Below, in pieces: positions 13,471 through 13,800 of a stretch of DNA of 13,800 bases. The notes under the pieces were generated by a model, which was given only the letters and a program-made list of their open reading frames with translations, was not told the DNA's origin and did no database searches. The stretch lies in the NCBI GenBank assembly GCA_019423725.1, contig JAHZAW010000009.1, positions 30,185 through 43,984 on the forward strand. Direction: 5' to 3'. The DNA comes from Clostridiales bacterium. GTDB lineage: Bacteria; Bacillota; Clostridia; Lachnospirales; Anaerotignaceae. Within the stretch, counting starts at the first letter, position 1, and each line of letters starts with the position of its first letter. Both the position numbers and the translations under genes were made by a program.

Positions 13471-13800
13471 TTATAATCTTTTGGTTTTAGAGTCTTTTTC
13501 TATATCATTATGATTTATGATAACACTGTGGGTCTTCTTAAGTCTGTTATATATTTCATTGGCCAGCGTAACTGATCTATGCTTTCCTCCGGTACATCCT
13601 ATGGCTATAACAAGCTGGTTCTTTCCTTCCTTAATGTAGAGTGGTATGAGAAATTCCAGCATATCCGAAAGCTTGTCCAAAAATTTCCTGCTTTCATCAA
13701 AGCCCATAACATAATCTGCCACCGGCTTGTCATTTCCAGTAAATTCTTTAAGTTCCTGTATATAATAGGGATTTGGTAAAAACCTTACATCAAATACAAG
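13471..13800 (-). CDS. rapZ: RapZ (YvcJ), nucleotide-binding RNase adapter protein (partial, 5' end off window)
   Basis: Only the last 109 residues are in the window; the reading frame is open to the right edge. The segment is the RapZ C-terminal domain. It begins LVFDVRFLPNPYYIQEL, continues through a YVMGFDESRKFLDKL helix, and carries the family hallmark IAIGCTGGKHRSVTLANEI. It ends with NHNDIEKDSKTKRL. In E. coli RapZ guides RNase E to the GlmZ small RNA; in B. subtilis YvcJ is a P-loop nucleotide-binding protein affecting competence. The P-loop would lie in the missing N-terminal part. It is the upstream gene of the rapZ-whiA-HPr unit; the 62-base spacer to whiA has no visible terminator, so readthrough is expected. 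Confidence 0.95.
   Translation of the reverse strand, partial: LVFDVRFLPNPYYIQELKEFTGNDKPVADYVMGFDESRKFLDKLSDMLEFLIPLYIKEGKNQLVIAIGCTGGKHRSVTLANEIYNRLKKTHSVIINHNDIEKDSKTKRL

Noticed and set aside
1..13800. Search for tRNA, rRNA, CRISPR repeats, insertion sequences, att sites or defence genes
   Set aside because: None were recognisable; the coding content is chromosomal housekeeping plus one decayed regulator, with no sign of a mobile element.

Overview
The window looks like chromosomal DNA of a low-to-moderate GC Clostridia, most likely a member of the Lachnospiraceae. The reasons are the rapZ-whiA-HPr gene order, AGGAG/GGAGG ribosome binding sites, AT-rich spacers with sigma-A type promoters, frequent AUA codons, TTG and GTG starts, and the family character of the small alarmone synthetase and the GntR remnant. 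No phage, plasmid, insertion sequence, CRISPR array, tRNA or rRNA is visible. Most of it is housekeeping gene content; no convincing new multi-gene system was found.

Left part (1-6115), all on the minus strand. argC (arginine synthesis) runs off the left edge and has a promoter overlapped by two ARG-box-like palindromes. thrC (threonine synthase) has its own consensus promoter and a clear terminator. A two-gene unit, rsmF-like rRNA m5C methyltransferase followed by a YgiQ-family radical SAM protein, lies upstream of thrC.

Middle part (6116-9886). A divergent spacer with inverted repeats and a possible 8-codon leader ORF separates rsmF from a plus-strand pair: a flavin reductase with a basic tail, overlapped by a very acidic 76-residue protein. 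That pair ends at a bidirectional terminator, facing a minus-strand pair (metallophosphoesterase, glyoxalase-like VOC protein). Next, on the plus strand, an intact RraA-family gene with a good promoter is followed by a decayed GntR/FCD regulator carrying at least three stops and two frame changes. A perfect 17-bp-stem bidirectional terminator ends this unit.

Right part (9887-13800), all minus strand. There is a RelQ-type (p)ppGpp synthetase, a secreted coiled-coil M23 (LytM) murein peptidase, and the end of a rapZ-whiA-HPr cluster. The HPr-like protein has Asp where HPr has its phosphorylatable His but keeps the regulatory Ser, so it is Crh-like and not a PTS phosphocarrier. yvcK, which sits between rapZ and whiA in Bacillus, is absent here.

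The observations most worth following up are the Asp-for-His HPr paralogue, the decayed regulator beside an intact RraA gene, the paired operators at argC, the basic/acidic overlapping gene pair, and the candidate leader peptide before rsmF.
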